A DNA stretch of 49,056 nt. It comes from Syntrophobacteraceae bacterium (GTDB lineage Bacteria > Desulfobacterota > Syntrophobacteria > Syntrophobacterales > Syntrophobacteraceae). A model generated the notes under the pieces. The model had not been told where the DNA came from, did not search any database, and was given only the letters and a program-made list of their open reading frames with translations. Every line of letters begins with the position of its first letter. Positions within the stretch are counted from its first letter, which is position 1. Shown piece by piece: positions 40,381-48,100 of the stretch. A program made the translations under genes and the position numbers. Where the stretch lies: assembly GCA_018053185.1 (NCBI GenBank), contig JAGPLX010000017.1, positions 1 to 49,056 on the forward strand. The letters run 5' to 3'.

Positions 40381-41622
40381 TCAGGCATCCGTACTGATTC
40401 CCGCTTTCCGGGCAATGGCCTCGATATGCAGCATATAGGGGTCTTTGGGAGATGTGGCCGCCAAGGGGACCAGGTTGCGCGCGCTATGCTGAACCACTGG
40501 TTCGAACGGCAGGCAGCCCACGAAATCCACTCTTGTAGAGAGCATCTTCCGGGCAACCTCCTGGATCCTTTCCGCCACCGCCGGCATGCTCGATCGATTC
40601 TCCACCATGTTCAGCACCAGTTTTGGACGGAAGGAATCGAGGATATCCAGAAGGAGAATCAGGTTTTGAGGTTGATCGAGGCGGGTTCTCTCCACAAGCT
40701 CTCGGATAGGGACCGTTCGCCTTCCGTCCGAGGGGTTCACGGCCTGGGCGATGAGTTCGGCTAGGTGCGAGTCTTTCTTGGAAGCAAGCTGCGATTCTTC
40801 GCCGAAGATGCGGTTCAACTTTCGGTAAAGGGCGATCTTGATGAAATTGTAGGCCTCGAGGTAGGCTGCGGGATCACACGTGGCCAGGACGATCCCGACA
40901 TCGGCCGAAAGAAAGAAGTCGATCATGTTGAAGGAGGTATCGCCCCCAAGATCCAGGATGATGCGGTCGGCATTTATGTGCTTGATCGATCGAATGAGCT
41001 TGAGCTTCCTGGCAAATCCGATGTTCGCGGCCCCGAATTGTGAACTGTCCCCCCCGATGAGTCTCGGGCCGTATCGAGTGTCGGTCATGGTCTCTTCGAT
41101 CCTGCCAACCCGCCGGTTCAGGAAATCATTAATACAGCAGGGCAGATTCGTCTTGCCGAGGTACAGGTGGAGATTTGCGCCCCCCAGATCCAGGTCCACC
41201 AACACGACCCGGTAACCCCGGCCAGAAAGGAAAGCCCCCAGATTAACGGCAAAAAGGCTCTTTCCAATCCCGCCCTTGGCCCCTCCAACGGCGATGATCT
41301 TCTTGCGGACTCGATCCCCCCTGATCCCTGTTTCACCCTGGCGATTTCTTTGGAGATAGGTCCTGAGAACATCATAGGAATCCATGATCCGGAGAAGGCG
41401 TTCTTTCCTCCTCTCGATTATATCCTCGGGTTCCTCCTGATGGAGGTCCGGGTGATAGCGTTTTGCCTTCTCCCGAAAGGCCCTGGTGACGTGATCCAGG
41501 TCGAGACGGGCCACGAACCGATCATCCCTGGCCCGTTCCGGAGAAAACAAGAAGGCGCATGCCATCCGTATCCTGTGAATTTCCTCCGCGTTGAGCTCAT
41601 GGAGTGGCAACACGTTTCCCAA
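40381..41622 (-). CDS. J-domain/MinD-like ATPase fusion protein
   Basis: The 413-aa protein joins two modules. Residues about 12-92 look like a J-domain: helix, AFREKAKRYHPDLH with the HPD triad at 57-59, then a helix ending MDSYDVLRTYL. Residues 107-405 are a MinD/FlhG/ParA-type ATPase with deviant Walker A GGAKGGIGKS (113-122, signature lysine 116), the switch LVDLDLGGANLH, and ILDLGGDTSFNMIDFFLSADVGIVLATCDPAA. J-domains stimulate Hsp70 (DnaK); MinD-like ATPases position structures on membranes. The start is TTG 41622 close after GAAGAGGGG. Upstream is 626 bp without a gene. Function not known; polarity or flagellar/chromosome positioning is a guess from the ATPase family. Confidence 0.83.
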   Translation of the reverse strand: MGNVLPLHELNAEEIHRIRMACAFLFSPERARDDRFVARLDLDHVTRAFREKAKRYHPDLHQEEPEDIIERRKERLLRIMDSYDVLRTYLQRNRQGETGIRGDRVRKKIIAVGGAKGGIGKSLFAVNLGAFLSGRGYRVVLVDLDLGGANLHLYLGKTNLPCCINDFLNRRVGRIEETMTDTRYGPRLIGGDSSQFGAANIGFARKLKLIRSIKHINADRIILDLGGDTSFNMIDFFLSADVGIVLATCDPAAYLEAYNFIKIALYRKLNRIFGEESQLASKKDSHLAELIAQAVNPSDGRRTVPIRELVERTRLDQPQNLILLLDILDSFRPKLVLNMVENRSSMPAVAERIQEVARKMLSTRVDFVGCLPFEPVVQHSARNLVPLAATSPKDPYMLHIEAIARKAGISTDA

Positions 41623-41718
41623 GTCCCCTCTTCAGCAATTCTATCCGCCGTACTTCGACTGAAGCATCATCGCACATGGTTACATGATCACGAAAAGCCT
41701 GAATCGTCAATCTATGAA

Positions 41719-41846
41719 GGGGGGCAAGCCCTCTTGCCAGCCCCTGCCACAGGTATGGTGCGGCACAACCACGCCTCCAATCGCTGTAAGCAGCATGAAA
41801 GGCCGTGCCTGTGAGAAATGGATACTGAATTTTGCCGCACCGTACC
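41719..41846. repeat. Two nested/adjacent inverted repeats ahead of the J-MinD gene
   Basis: A compact hairpin, GGGG-GGCAAG / CTTGCC-AG-CCCC (41719-41744, loop CCCT), is followed eight bases later by the 14-bp long-range stem 41752-41765 / 41833-41846. The enclosed 67 nt contain two small hairpins, GCTG-TAAG-CAGC and AGGC-CGT-GCCT. Confidence 0.65.
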
Positions 41847-42106
41847 AGCGATTTGTCAACATGGTTCTGCGGGTGCACAAAACCTCGCAGGGAAGGCGCA
41901 GCATAACGAGGCCCACCGCTTGGAACTAAAAACGATAGAGTTCACCCACTACCGGTGAAATGCGAGTGACAAAACACAGGCCGGGAACCCAACAACTAGA
42001 ACCTGTGAGCTTTGAAAAGGCGAAGTATACGGCTTCAATCAAGGGTTTCCCAGACCTTGCAGATAAAAAAGATTTGATGAACGAACAAGGCTGACGCTGG
42101 TGATGC

Positions 42107-42156
42107 GGCCGAAAAAGATCGGTTCGGCCCGGAGCATGAAGCTCCTCTTTTCGTTT
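42107..42156 (+). terminator. Possible intrinsic terminator ahead of ubiA
   Basis: Two hairpins in a row: GGCCGAA (42107-42113) with TTCGGCC (42123-42129), then GGAGC (42131-42135) with GCTCC (42141-42145), followed by TCTTTTCGTTT. The second stem is only five pairs and the T tract is broken, so strength is doubtful. It would end a short plus-strand transcript from the gene-free region. Confidence 0.35.
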
Positions 42157-42248
42157 GACCCAATGGAATTGTCCCGGGTAATTTTAACGAGTTTAACGGA
42201 CACCGAGGTAGACTACATCGAGGCGCTTGGAACCTACCGGAGGATCAA

Positions 42249-43139
42249 GTGGAGGACCTGAACGATCACCCCATTCATTCTTGGATACAAAAGCTTCGAA
42301 CCTACGGTCGCCTGGTCAAGTTCAGCCATACCGTGTTCGCACTCCCTTTTGCTTTATCCGCAGTGTTGCTGGCTTATCGGACTCGTCCCCTCGACGGGGC
42401 CGTGGTTCTCTGGATCCTTTTGGCCATGGTCGGTGCACGTTCTGCTTCCATGGGGTTCAACCGCCTGGTGGATTACCAATACGACCGCCTGAACCCGAGG
42501 ACTTCCGACCGTCCTCTGGTAACCGGCCGAATCGACAAATCTTCCGTGACACTCTTCATCGCAGCCTCTTCCTTCCTGTTCATTCTGAGCGCGGCGGCAC
42601 TGGGAAGACTCTGTTTCCTGCTCTCCCTCCCAACCCTGGGGGTCCTTTTCGCCTATTCCTATTCCAAGCGTTTCACCCCTTTTTCCCATCTGTTTCTGGG
42701 GCTGGCCATCGGTCTTGCGCCCCTGGGGGCCTGGGTGGCCGTATCGGGGACCCTCGACCTGGAGATCCTGCCCCTCAGCCTGGCTCTTCTGACCTACATC
42801 TCCGGGTTCGATATTCTCTACGCCTGTCAGGATATCGAGTTCGACCGCCGGGCTCAACTGTTCAGCTTTCCGGCTTCCTTCGGGACGGATCGAGCCCTGT
42901 GGTGGTCTTCGGTTCTCCATGTCCTCACCCTTGTTTTTCTGCTCGCCCTCTTTTTCATCTTCAAGTTACACTGGATCTACTTGGTGTTCTTGTTTCTTAT
43001 CGGCATGCTGTTGGCCTTGGAGCATTGGCTGGTCCGCCCTGATCGGCTGGACCGGGTGAACGTGGCCTTCTTTCATGTGAACAGTGTCGTGTCCGTGCTA
43101 TTTTTCCTGGCAGTATGGACCGAAACCTGGTTCCGATAA
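42249..43139 (+). CDS. ubiA: UbiA-family aromatic prenyltransferase (4-hydroxybenzoate polyprenyltransferase-like; probably MqnP)
   Basis: An integral membrane enzyme that attaches a polyprenyl tail to an aromatic acid during quinone synthesis. The 296-aa protein has eight or nine likely helices and both Mg-diphosphate motifs: NRLVDYQYD (N71, D75, D79) and DILYACQDIEFD (D195, D199). The start is GTG 42249, five bases after GGAGG. The adjacent UbiD-type decarboxylase strongly suggests the two act in series. In an anaerobe this fits MqnP of the futalosine menaquinone route; ubiquinone UbiA is the other option. Confidence 0.88.
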   Translation: MEDLNDHPIHSWIQKLRTYGRLVKFSHTVFALPFALSAVLLAYRTRPLDGAVVLWILLAMVGARSASMGFNRLVDYQYDRLNPRTSDRPLVTGRIDKSSVTLFIAASSFLFILSAAALGRLCFLLSLPTLGVLFAYSYSKRFTPFSHLFLGLAIGLAPLGAWVAVSGTLDLEILPLSLALLTYISGFDILYACQDIEFDRRAQLFSFPASFGTDRALWWSSVLHVLTLVFLLALFFIFKLHWIYLVFLFLIGMLLALEHWLVRPDRLDRVNVAFFHVNSVVSVLFFLAVWTETWFR

Positions 43140-43232
43140 TGTTCCCCGCCGGTGTCTCTCACGGTTCTCCATGCGGGTGACCGGGAACCTGTGCGAAAAG
43201 GCGGATGCCGACTTGTGAAGAGGTGCCCGTTT

Positions 43233-45083
43233 GTGAGGGCTTTTTATCGAAATCTCGGGGAGTTTGTGGATGCTCTGGATCGAGCGGGTGAACTGATCCG
43301 CATTGCGGCTCCCGTATCAAGAGACCTGGAGATCACCCACATCACGGACCTCGCATCCAAGGCCCCCGGCGGTGGGAAGGCCCTTCTCTTCGAGCGTGTC
43401 GAGGGATCGAGTTTTCCTGTGCTGACGAATGCCTATGGCAGTGAACGACGTATGTGCCTGGCCCTGGGAGTTTCAGACCTGGAAGCCCTGGCCCGACGTT
43501 TGCTCCAGTTCGTCGAGATGAAGCCCCCCAAATCCCTCCTGAACGCTTTGCGGCTTCTACCCCTCGGATTGGACCTGTTCCGGTTTTTCCCACGAATGGT
43601 CCGCAAGGCCCCCTGCCAGGAGGTGATTCATACAGGTTCGGAGGTAGACCTGGGCAAGATCCCTGTACTGAAGTGCTGGCCGCAGGATGGAGGTCCCTTT
43701 GTGACCCTCCCCGTGGTGATCACCCGCAGCCTCGAGACCGGGAAACGAAACGCCGGCATGTATCGCCTCCAGGTGTACGACGCTCGAACCACGGGCATGC
43801 ACTGGCATATCCACAAAGACGGGTCTCATTATCACCAGGAATACCGGAAGGCGGGGAAGAGAATGCCCGTGGCTGTGGCAATCGGAACGGACCCTGCCAC
43901 CACGTACGCAGCCACCGCCCCGATGCCTCGAGGGATCGACGAAATGCTCCTGGCAGGATTCATCCGCCGCAAGCCGGTCCCGCTCATCCGCTGCATCACC
44001 GTGGACCTGGAAGTCCCCGCCGAGGCCGAGTTCGTTCTCGAGGGCTACGTGGAACCGGACGAGCTGAGATCGGAAGGACCCTTTGGAGATCATACGGGGT
44101 ACTACTCGCTGGTGGGGGACTATCCCGTGTTTCACGTCACCGCCCTCACCCATCGTCGCAATCCCGTCTACCCGGCCACCATCGTGGGGCGACCTCCCAT
44201 GGAAGATTGTTACCTCGCCAAGGCCACGGAGCGCCTTTTCCTTCCGCTGCTCCGTACGATGCTTCCTGAAATTCACGATTTCTGGATGCCGTGGGAAGGA
44301 GTGTTTCACAACATCACGGTGCTCAGCGTGGAAAAGGAGTACCCCGGACATGCCCGGAAGGTCATGAATGCGGTTTGGGGTCAGGGGCAGTTGAGCTTCA
44401 GCAAGATCCTGGTCCTGGTGGATTCGGACGTTGACTTGCGAAACCCGCGCCGAGTTTTGGAAAGGGCACTCGACACGGTGGACCTCGGATCGGACCTCTA
44501 TGTGACCGAAGGTGTTCTCGATGTTCTGGACCACAGCGCCCCCGATCCCCTCTATGGCGGAAAACTCGGGATCGACGCCACACGACGCCTGCCGGGGGAA
44601 CACGAACGTGAACACCCTCTCGAGGGCGCCACTTCCACGAGTTCCGCCCGCATCGGAAGGGCTCTGGAGGAAATATCTCCCAACCTGGTTTCCTTCCACG
44701 TTCCGGAACTGCGCGTTCGGAACCCTCTGCTCCTGTTGGCCTTGCGGAAAGACGGGAGAACCCGCGGAAAAACCGTGGCCGAGACCATCTTGAAGAACCC
44801 GGCACTGAGCGGCTTCAACCTTATCATCCTCTTCGACGAATCCGTGAACCTCAAGGACTCGTCCCTCACCCTGTGGAAAGTGTTCAATAACGTCGATCCG
44901 CTTCGAGACCTTACACGCCGCGATCGGCGCGCCGTTCTGGATGCCACGAGGAAGGGTCCGGAAGACGGCCACGCACGTCCCTGGCCAGATGAGATTGTCA
45001 TGGACCCGAGGGTGGCGGCAAGAGTCGAGAGCAGGGCCAAGGAGTTGAATATTGAAGAATTCCTCAAAGGAGATCGATCCTGA
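43233..45083 (+). CDS. ubiD: UbiD-family decarboxylase (menaquinone MqnL-like)
   Basis: A prenylated-FMN-dependent aromatic decarboxylase. The ~616-aa protein shows YRNLGEFVDALDRAGELIRI at the start, cofactor-binding RNAGMYRLQVYDARTTGMHWHIHKDGSHYH (in parts), and EGPFGDHTGYYS with the conserved glutamate and aspartate. Its C-terminal region is longer than E. coli UbiD (497 aa), as in MqnL-like enzymes. GTG 43233 with GAAGAGG nine bases before it gives the usual N terminus; the frame is open to 43152. Directly downstream of ubiA (93 bp). The substrate after prenylation is inferred, not seen. A UbiX flavin prenyltransferase is not in this window. Confidence 0.87.
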   Translation: MRAFYRNLGEFVDALDRAGELIRIAAPVSRDLEITHITDLASKAPGGGKALLFERVEGSSFPVLTNAYGSERRMCLALGVSDLEALARRLLQFVEMKPPKSLLNALRLLPLGLDLFRFFPRMVRKAPCQEVIHTGSEVDLGKIPVLKCWPQDGGPFVTLPVVITRSLETGKRNAGMYRLQVYDARTTGMHWHIHKDGSHYHQEYRKAGKRMPVAVAIGTDPATTYAATAPMPRGIDEMLLAGFIRRKPVPLIRCITVDLEVPAEAEFVLEGYVEPDELRSEGPFGDHTGYYSLVGDYPVFHVTALTHRRNPVYPATIVGRPPMEDCYLAKATERLFLPLLRTMLPEIHDFWMPWEGVFHNITVLSVEKEYPGHARKVMNAVWGQGQLSFSKILVLVDSDVDLRNPRRVLERALDTVDLGSDLYVTEGVLDVLDHSAPDPLYGGKLGIDATRRLPGEHEREHPLEGATSTSSARIGRALEEISPNLVSFHVPELRVRNPLLLLALRKDGRTRGKTVAETILKNPALSGFNLIILFDESVNLKDSSLTLWKVFNNVDPLRDLTRRDRRAVLDATRKGPEDGHARPWPDEIVMDPRVAARVESRAKELNIEEFLKGDRS

Positions 45084-45085
45084 CC

Positions 45086-45643
45086 GTGAATCCCATCCCT
45101 GACCGCGACGAATGTCTGCGTCGTATGGACGAGATGCAGATGCCGGAGCACATCCGAAGACACAGTCACCTGGTGGCGGCAATCGCCGTGTACCTGGGAA
45201 AGCTGCTCGATCAAAACGGCACCCGCCTCGATCTATGTCTTGTGGAGGCCGGGGCGCTCCTTCACGACATCGGAAAGTCCCGGGCCCTTGCCACCGGTCA
45301 AAGACATGAAGAACTGGGGGCCGAAATCGTTCAACGGTGGGGCTACCATCCTATTGCGCCCATTGTGCGCGAACATGTCCACCTGGAGAGAGAAGAGCTT
45401 CATGGCCCGATCACGGAATCTCTCCTGGTGAACTATGCCGACAAAAGGGTCAAGCACGACGAAATCGTTTCGCTGGAGGAACGCTTTCGGGACCTGGTGA
45501 ATCGCTACGGGCGGACCCCGAAACATATCGAATTTCTTGAGAAAAAATATCACCTTTTCAACCAGCTGGAGAGAAAGATCTTCGAGCATCTCCCGATCCA
45601 CCCCGAGGAAGGCGGTTTGATGAACCTGGTAGTGAATGCCTAG
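45086..45643 (+). CDS. HD-domain (HDIG) metal-dependent phosphohydrolase
   Basis: A 185-aa protein with the HD-superfamily metal site: RHSHLVA (H26, H28), LLHDIGK (H60, D61) and NYADKR (D119). EHVHLE follows the second motif, as in small HDIG proteins that act on nucleotides or RNA ends. It begins with GTG 45086 two bases after ubiD stops, behind AAAGGAGA. No substrate can be assigned. Co-transcription with ubiA-ubiD and ddl is likely. Confidence 0.85.
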   Translation: MNPIPDRDECLRRMDEMQMPEHIRRHSHLVAAIAVYLGKLLDQNGTRLDLCLVEAGALLHDIGKSRALATGQRHEELGAEIVQRWGYHPIAPIVREHVHLEREELHGPITESLLVNYADKRVKHDEIVSLEERFRDLVNRYGRTPKHIEFLEKKYHLFNQLERKIFEHLPIHPEEGGLMNLVVNA

Positions 45644-45649
45644 AAGGAA

Positions 45650-46603
45650 ATGAGTGAAGCGATGACGGCGAGAAAGCTTACCGTGGCTCTGTTGGCTGGA
45701 GGCAAGTCCTCGGAACGGGAAGTATCCCTGAAGAGCGGCGAACAAGTGTTCCAGGCGTTGGACAAAGACCGATACGAAGTTCTGCGCTATGACCCAAGGG
45801 ACGATCTGCCGCGCCTGGCGGAGGACGCCCGGAAGATCGACGTAGCCCTCATCATCCTCCATGGGCGTATGGGGGAGGACGGGACGGTCCAAGGTTTCCT
45901 GGATCTCTTGGGGATTCCCTACCAGGGCAGCGGGGTCCTGGGCAGCGCCATCGCCATGAACAAGATTTTGAGCAAACAGATCTACACCCAGGCGGGGTTG
46001 AACGTGGCTCCTTACGGAATCCTGGATCGCAGGGACAGGGAGTCCGGCTTTCACCAAGTACGGGAATTGGGATTTCCCGTGGTGGTGAAGCCCGAGCACG
46101 AGGGATCGAGCATCGGTCTGAGCATCGTGAGCCGGGAGGAGGATCTCCCCAAAGCCCTGGAAACGGCGTGGGAGTTCGATGTGCGGTGCATGGTCGAAAA
46201 GTATGTTCGAGGGATTGAAATTACGGGCGGGGTGTTGGGAAACGAGGAGCTTCAGGCTCTGCCCCTCGTGGAAATCATTCCGGGGGAAGGACACGCCTTC
46301 TTCGATTACCAGGCCAAGTATATGCCCGGTGCCTCGAGGGAGATCTGTCCAGCACGGATTTCCCCGGAACTGACCTCGATGGCACAGGACTTCGCCAAGC
46401 GAGCCCACCGGGCACTCCACTGCAGGGGGTACAGTAGAACGGACATGATCATTTCGGAGGAAACGAACGAGATTTTCGTTCTGGAGACCAATACCATTCC
46501 GGGGATGACTCGAACCAGCCTGTTGCCTCAGGCCGCCGCCGCCGCCGGAATCTCCTTTTCCAATCTGCTGGATCGCCTCATCGACCTTGCTCTCGAGCGG
46601 TAG
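45650..46603 (+). CDS. ddl: D-alanine--D-alanine ligase
   Basis: Forms D-Ala-D-Ala for peptidoglycan precursors with ATP. The 317-aa ATP-grasp protein has VALLAGGKSSEREVSLKSG at the start, ALIILHGRMGEDGTVQGFLDLLGIPYQGSGVLGSAIAMNK, the ATP-binding GFPVVVKPEHEGSSIGLSIV, and the metal-binding end DMIISEETNEIFVLETNTIPGMTRTSLLP. Length is standard. It starts 6 bp after the HD gene, behind GAAGGAA. It is one of several envelope genes in the right third of the window. Confidence 0.95.
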   Translation: MSEAMTARKLTVALLAGGKSSEREVSLKSGEQVFQALDKDRYEVLRYDPRDDLPRLAEDARKIDVALIILHGRMGEDGTVQGFLDLLGIPYQGSGVLGSAIAMNKILSKQIYTQAGLNVAPYGILDRRDRESGFHQVRELGFPVVVKPEHEGSSIGLSIVSREEDLPKALETAWEFDVRCMVEKYVRGIEITGGVLGNEELQALPLVEIIPGEGHAFFDYQAKYMPGASREICPARISPELTSMAQDFAKRAHRALHCRGYSRTDMIISEETNEIFVLETNTIPGMTRTSLLPQAAAAAGISFSNLLDRLIDLALER

Positions 46604-46786
46604 GACGAAGAGCGGTCCGCTGGTCTTGGACCTCGAGGCACCTTCCGATCCTGGTCCGCACGCACCTGCCGCATGACGGACATTCTTTCACAGGAATTTG
46701 CACCCGGGGGCCCGCTCTCTATGGCGCTGTGCGGTGCCTGGAGGGCCGAGGGGCGGACGCAGGGCGGTAAAATCCACCCGGTGGAA

Positions 46787-47410
46787 CTAGGAAGGGTCCG
46801 GCTTGGTGAAACGACCTCGGGGGGCGCCCACCCTGTCGAAGGCTGAATTGAAGTCACGATAGAGGGTCTTGTAATCGGCGATGCGGTGCCATTTTTTCAC
46901 ATAACCTTCGGGCAGGGAATCCACCCATTCCACCCCATGCCACTGAGTGGGGTTCGGAAAGGCGTAGTAGGGATATTCCGGGGGGATATTGCGTACCATG
47001 ATCACCTGGGGTGTCACCCATTCCAGATAGGCCAAATAGAGGCGGTGCATGCCGTCGTTGATGAGGTTGACCACCTGTCCGTTGGCCTCCACCCACTCTT
47101 CCACAACGGGAGGAAGCAGGTCGATGGGATCGCTCTCCCCTTCCAGCCATACTTTCAGGTATCCGTCCAGGTGGAACAAGTCGTAGTGCCTTCGAGCCAA
47201 TTCCCACTTGAGATGCCGCACTTTCATCAGCTCCTGGACGAGTACATAGCGTTGCGCGGGGTACAGGCGGTCCACGGGGATCTCCTCCAGACGGATCTCG
47301 GCGTTTTCGTACACGAAAACATCCCGGCGATGGAGCATGGTCACTCTTTTGAGACGCCGGAAGAGTTCTTCCCGGGGGAAGTGTTCCACTCGCTGGATAC
47401 GAAAATTCAT
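46787..47410 (-). CDS. Hypothetical protein with a ParB/sulfiredoxin-like DGxHR segment
   Basis: I do not recognise this 207-aa protein. A middle segment, VVNLINDGMHRLYLAYL (about 113-129), resembles the (D)GxHR motif of ParB/sulfiredoxin-type folds, where a substrate or nucleotide is bound; an upstream IPVDRLYPAQR would suit the first strand. The end is rich in aromatic residues (PEYPYYAFPNPTQWHGVEW) and basic. The start ATG (47408-47410) has GAGGAAAG seven bases ahead. It is convergent with ddl and shares no visible operon. It is probably a real gene on codon pattern and ribosome-binding site. Confidence 0.65.
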   Translation of the reverse strand: MNFRIQRVEHFPREELFRRLKRVTMLHRRDVFVYENAEIRLEEIPVDRLYPAQRYVLVQELMKVRHLKWELARRHYDLFHLDGYLKVWLEGESDPIDLLPPVVEEWVEANGQVVNLINDGMHRLYLAYLEWVTPQVIMVRNIPPEYPYYAFPNPTQWHGVEWVDSLPEGYVKKWHRIADYKTLYRDFNSAFDRVGAPRGRFTKPDPS

Positions 47411-47488
47411 GCTTTCCTCGTGGCTTGGAAGAAGATTGTCTTGAAGCGGCGCAGTCGGACCGCGGCCTCACAGGATTTTCCCTATACT

Positions 47489-47654
47489 GAGCGATTCCTG
47501 CCTCTCATTCCCATCAAACGGCGCTCCCCCCCCTGGCGGGCGGGGATGAACCCGGCCCCTAGAGGACCGATTCGCCCGTCACTGTGGGGTCTTGGCTTTA
47601 TGCCCGTCCTTTGAAGCCATACAACGGCAAAGGATCGCTCATTCCGGGTTTTAT
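47489..47654 (+). repeat. Structured intergenic repeat, copy B
   Basis: About 166 bp matching copy A (34566-34727) along its whole length at roughly two-thirds to three-quarters identity by eye. Terminal inverted repeats are GAGCGATTCC (47489-47498) and AGGATCGCTC (47631-47640). Internal stems are TCATTCCC (47505-47512) with GGGGATGA (47542-47549), and GGCTT (47594-47598) with AAGCC (47614-47618). The second stem is GGCTC/GAGCC in copy A, a compensatory change. Confidence 0.75.
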
Positions 47655-47805
47655 ACCCCGATCGTCGTGTTTCCTGCAAGGGAGCCCCGGGTTCCAGGGA
47701 GTTCCAGAACAGGTCGGCCGCCGGAGATACCCGGTTTCCCCAGGACAAACCCAACGGGCATCCCGGATAAAGCCTCATCCGGCAAGGTCCTTCCCAAGTT
47801 CCGAC

Positions 47806-47834
47806 TTGATGTCGAGGCCAAAGATTCCTATAGT
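47806..47834 (+). promoter_or_regulatory. Putative sigma-70 promoter of the twin-ribbon gene
   Basis: TTGATG (47806-47811), exactly 17 bp, TATAGT (47829-47834; 5 of 6). Transcription would start near 47841, leaving a leader of about 66 nt. Confidence 0.6.
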
Positions 47835-47906
47835 ATCAGCAAGGGTCAAGGCAGATGGATGCAATGGAGATGGGAATTTTACCAACCAATCCAATGGAGG
47901 TGTGAG

Positions 47907-48089
47907 ATGGCTGAAAAGAGGGAAGTCTGCACCTGCACAAAGTGCGGGAACGAAGCAGAGATGATCGTCACGTGTGAGCTTGTGGAAGTTGAGACACCGA
48001 CGGGCGCCAAGCAAAAGAAACAAAGGGAAACCCGGGTATGCACCCATTGCGGCAACGAAGCCGATATGATTATCGATTTCGGCGAGTAG
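47907..48089 (+). CDS. Small twin CxxC zinc-ribbon-like protein
   Basis: A 60-aa protein with an internal duplication: TKCGNEAEMI at 11-20 and THCGNEADMI at 46-55. The cysteines are C8, C10, C13, C23, C45 and C48, so it probably binds one or two metal ions (Zn or Fe). The middle is charged (KQKKQRETR). ATG 47907 lies six bases after GGAGG and the promoter at 47806-47834 belongs to it. I do not recognise a named family. It could be a stand-alone rubredoxin/ribbon-like binder or regulator. A strong hairpin lies 30 bp after the stop. Confidence 0.8.
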   Translation: MAEKREVCTCTKCGNEAEMIVTCELVEVETPTGAKQKKQRETRVCTHCGNEADMIIDFGE

Positions 48090-48100
48090 TCCCGGCGGGA

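Larger units (their letters stand above)
41623..42248. other. Gene-free, hairpin-rich intergenic region between the J-MinD gene and ubiA
   Basis: 626 bp with no convincing reading frame. It has an inverted repeat GGTATGGTGCGGCA (41752-41765) / TGCCGCACCGTACC (41833-41846), 13 of 14 Watson-Crick pairs and one wobble, loop 67 nt. Just left of it is a second hairpin, GGCAAG/CTTGCC (41723-41738), extended by GGGG/CCCC. On the right are GGCCGAA/TTCGGCC (42107-42129) and GGAGC/GCTCC with a T-rich tail (42131-42152). A divergent pair of leaders or a structured RNA gene could sit here. No match to SRP RNA, 6S RNA or tmRNA could be made by eye. Confidence 0.5.
47411..47906. other. Intergenic region with repeat copy B and a promoter
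   Basis: 496 bp with no gene. It contains repeat copy B (47489-47654), a small hairpin CCGGAT/ATCCGG (47763-47782), and the promoter of the twin-ribbon gene (47806-47834). The remaining part, about 47655-47762, has no feature I can name. Confidence 0.55.

Noticed and set aside
41700-41850. SRP RNA, 6S RNA or tmRNA
   Set aside because: The inverted repeats look RNA-like, but I do not find the SRP Alu/S-domain signature, the 6S bubble layout or a tmRNA tag frame.
41707-41916. A 69-codon minus-strand frame in the hairpin-rich gap
   Set aside because: It covers both inverted repeats, has no ribosome-binding site and no domain; structure is the better explanation.
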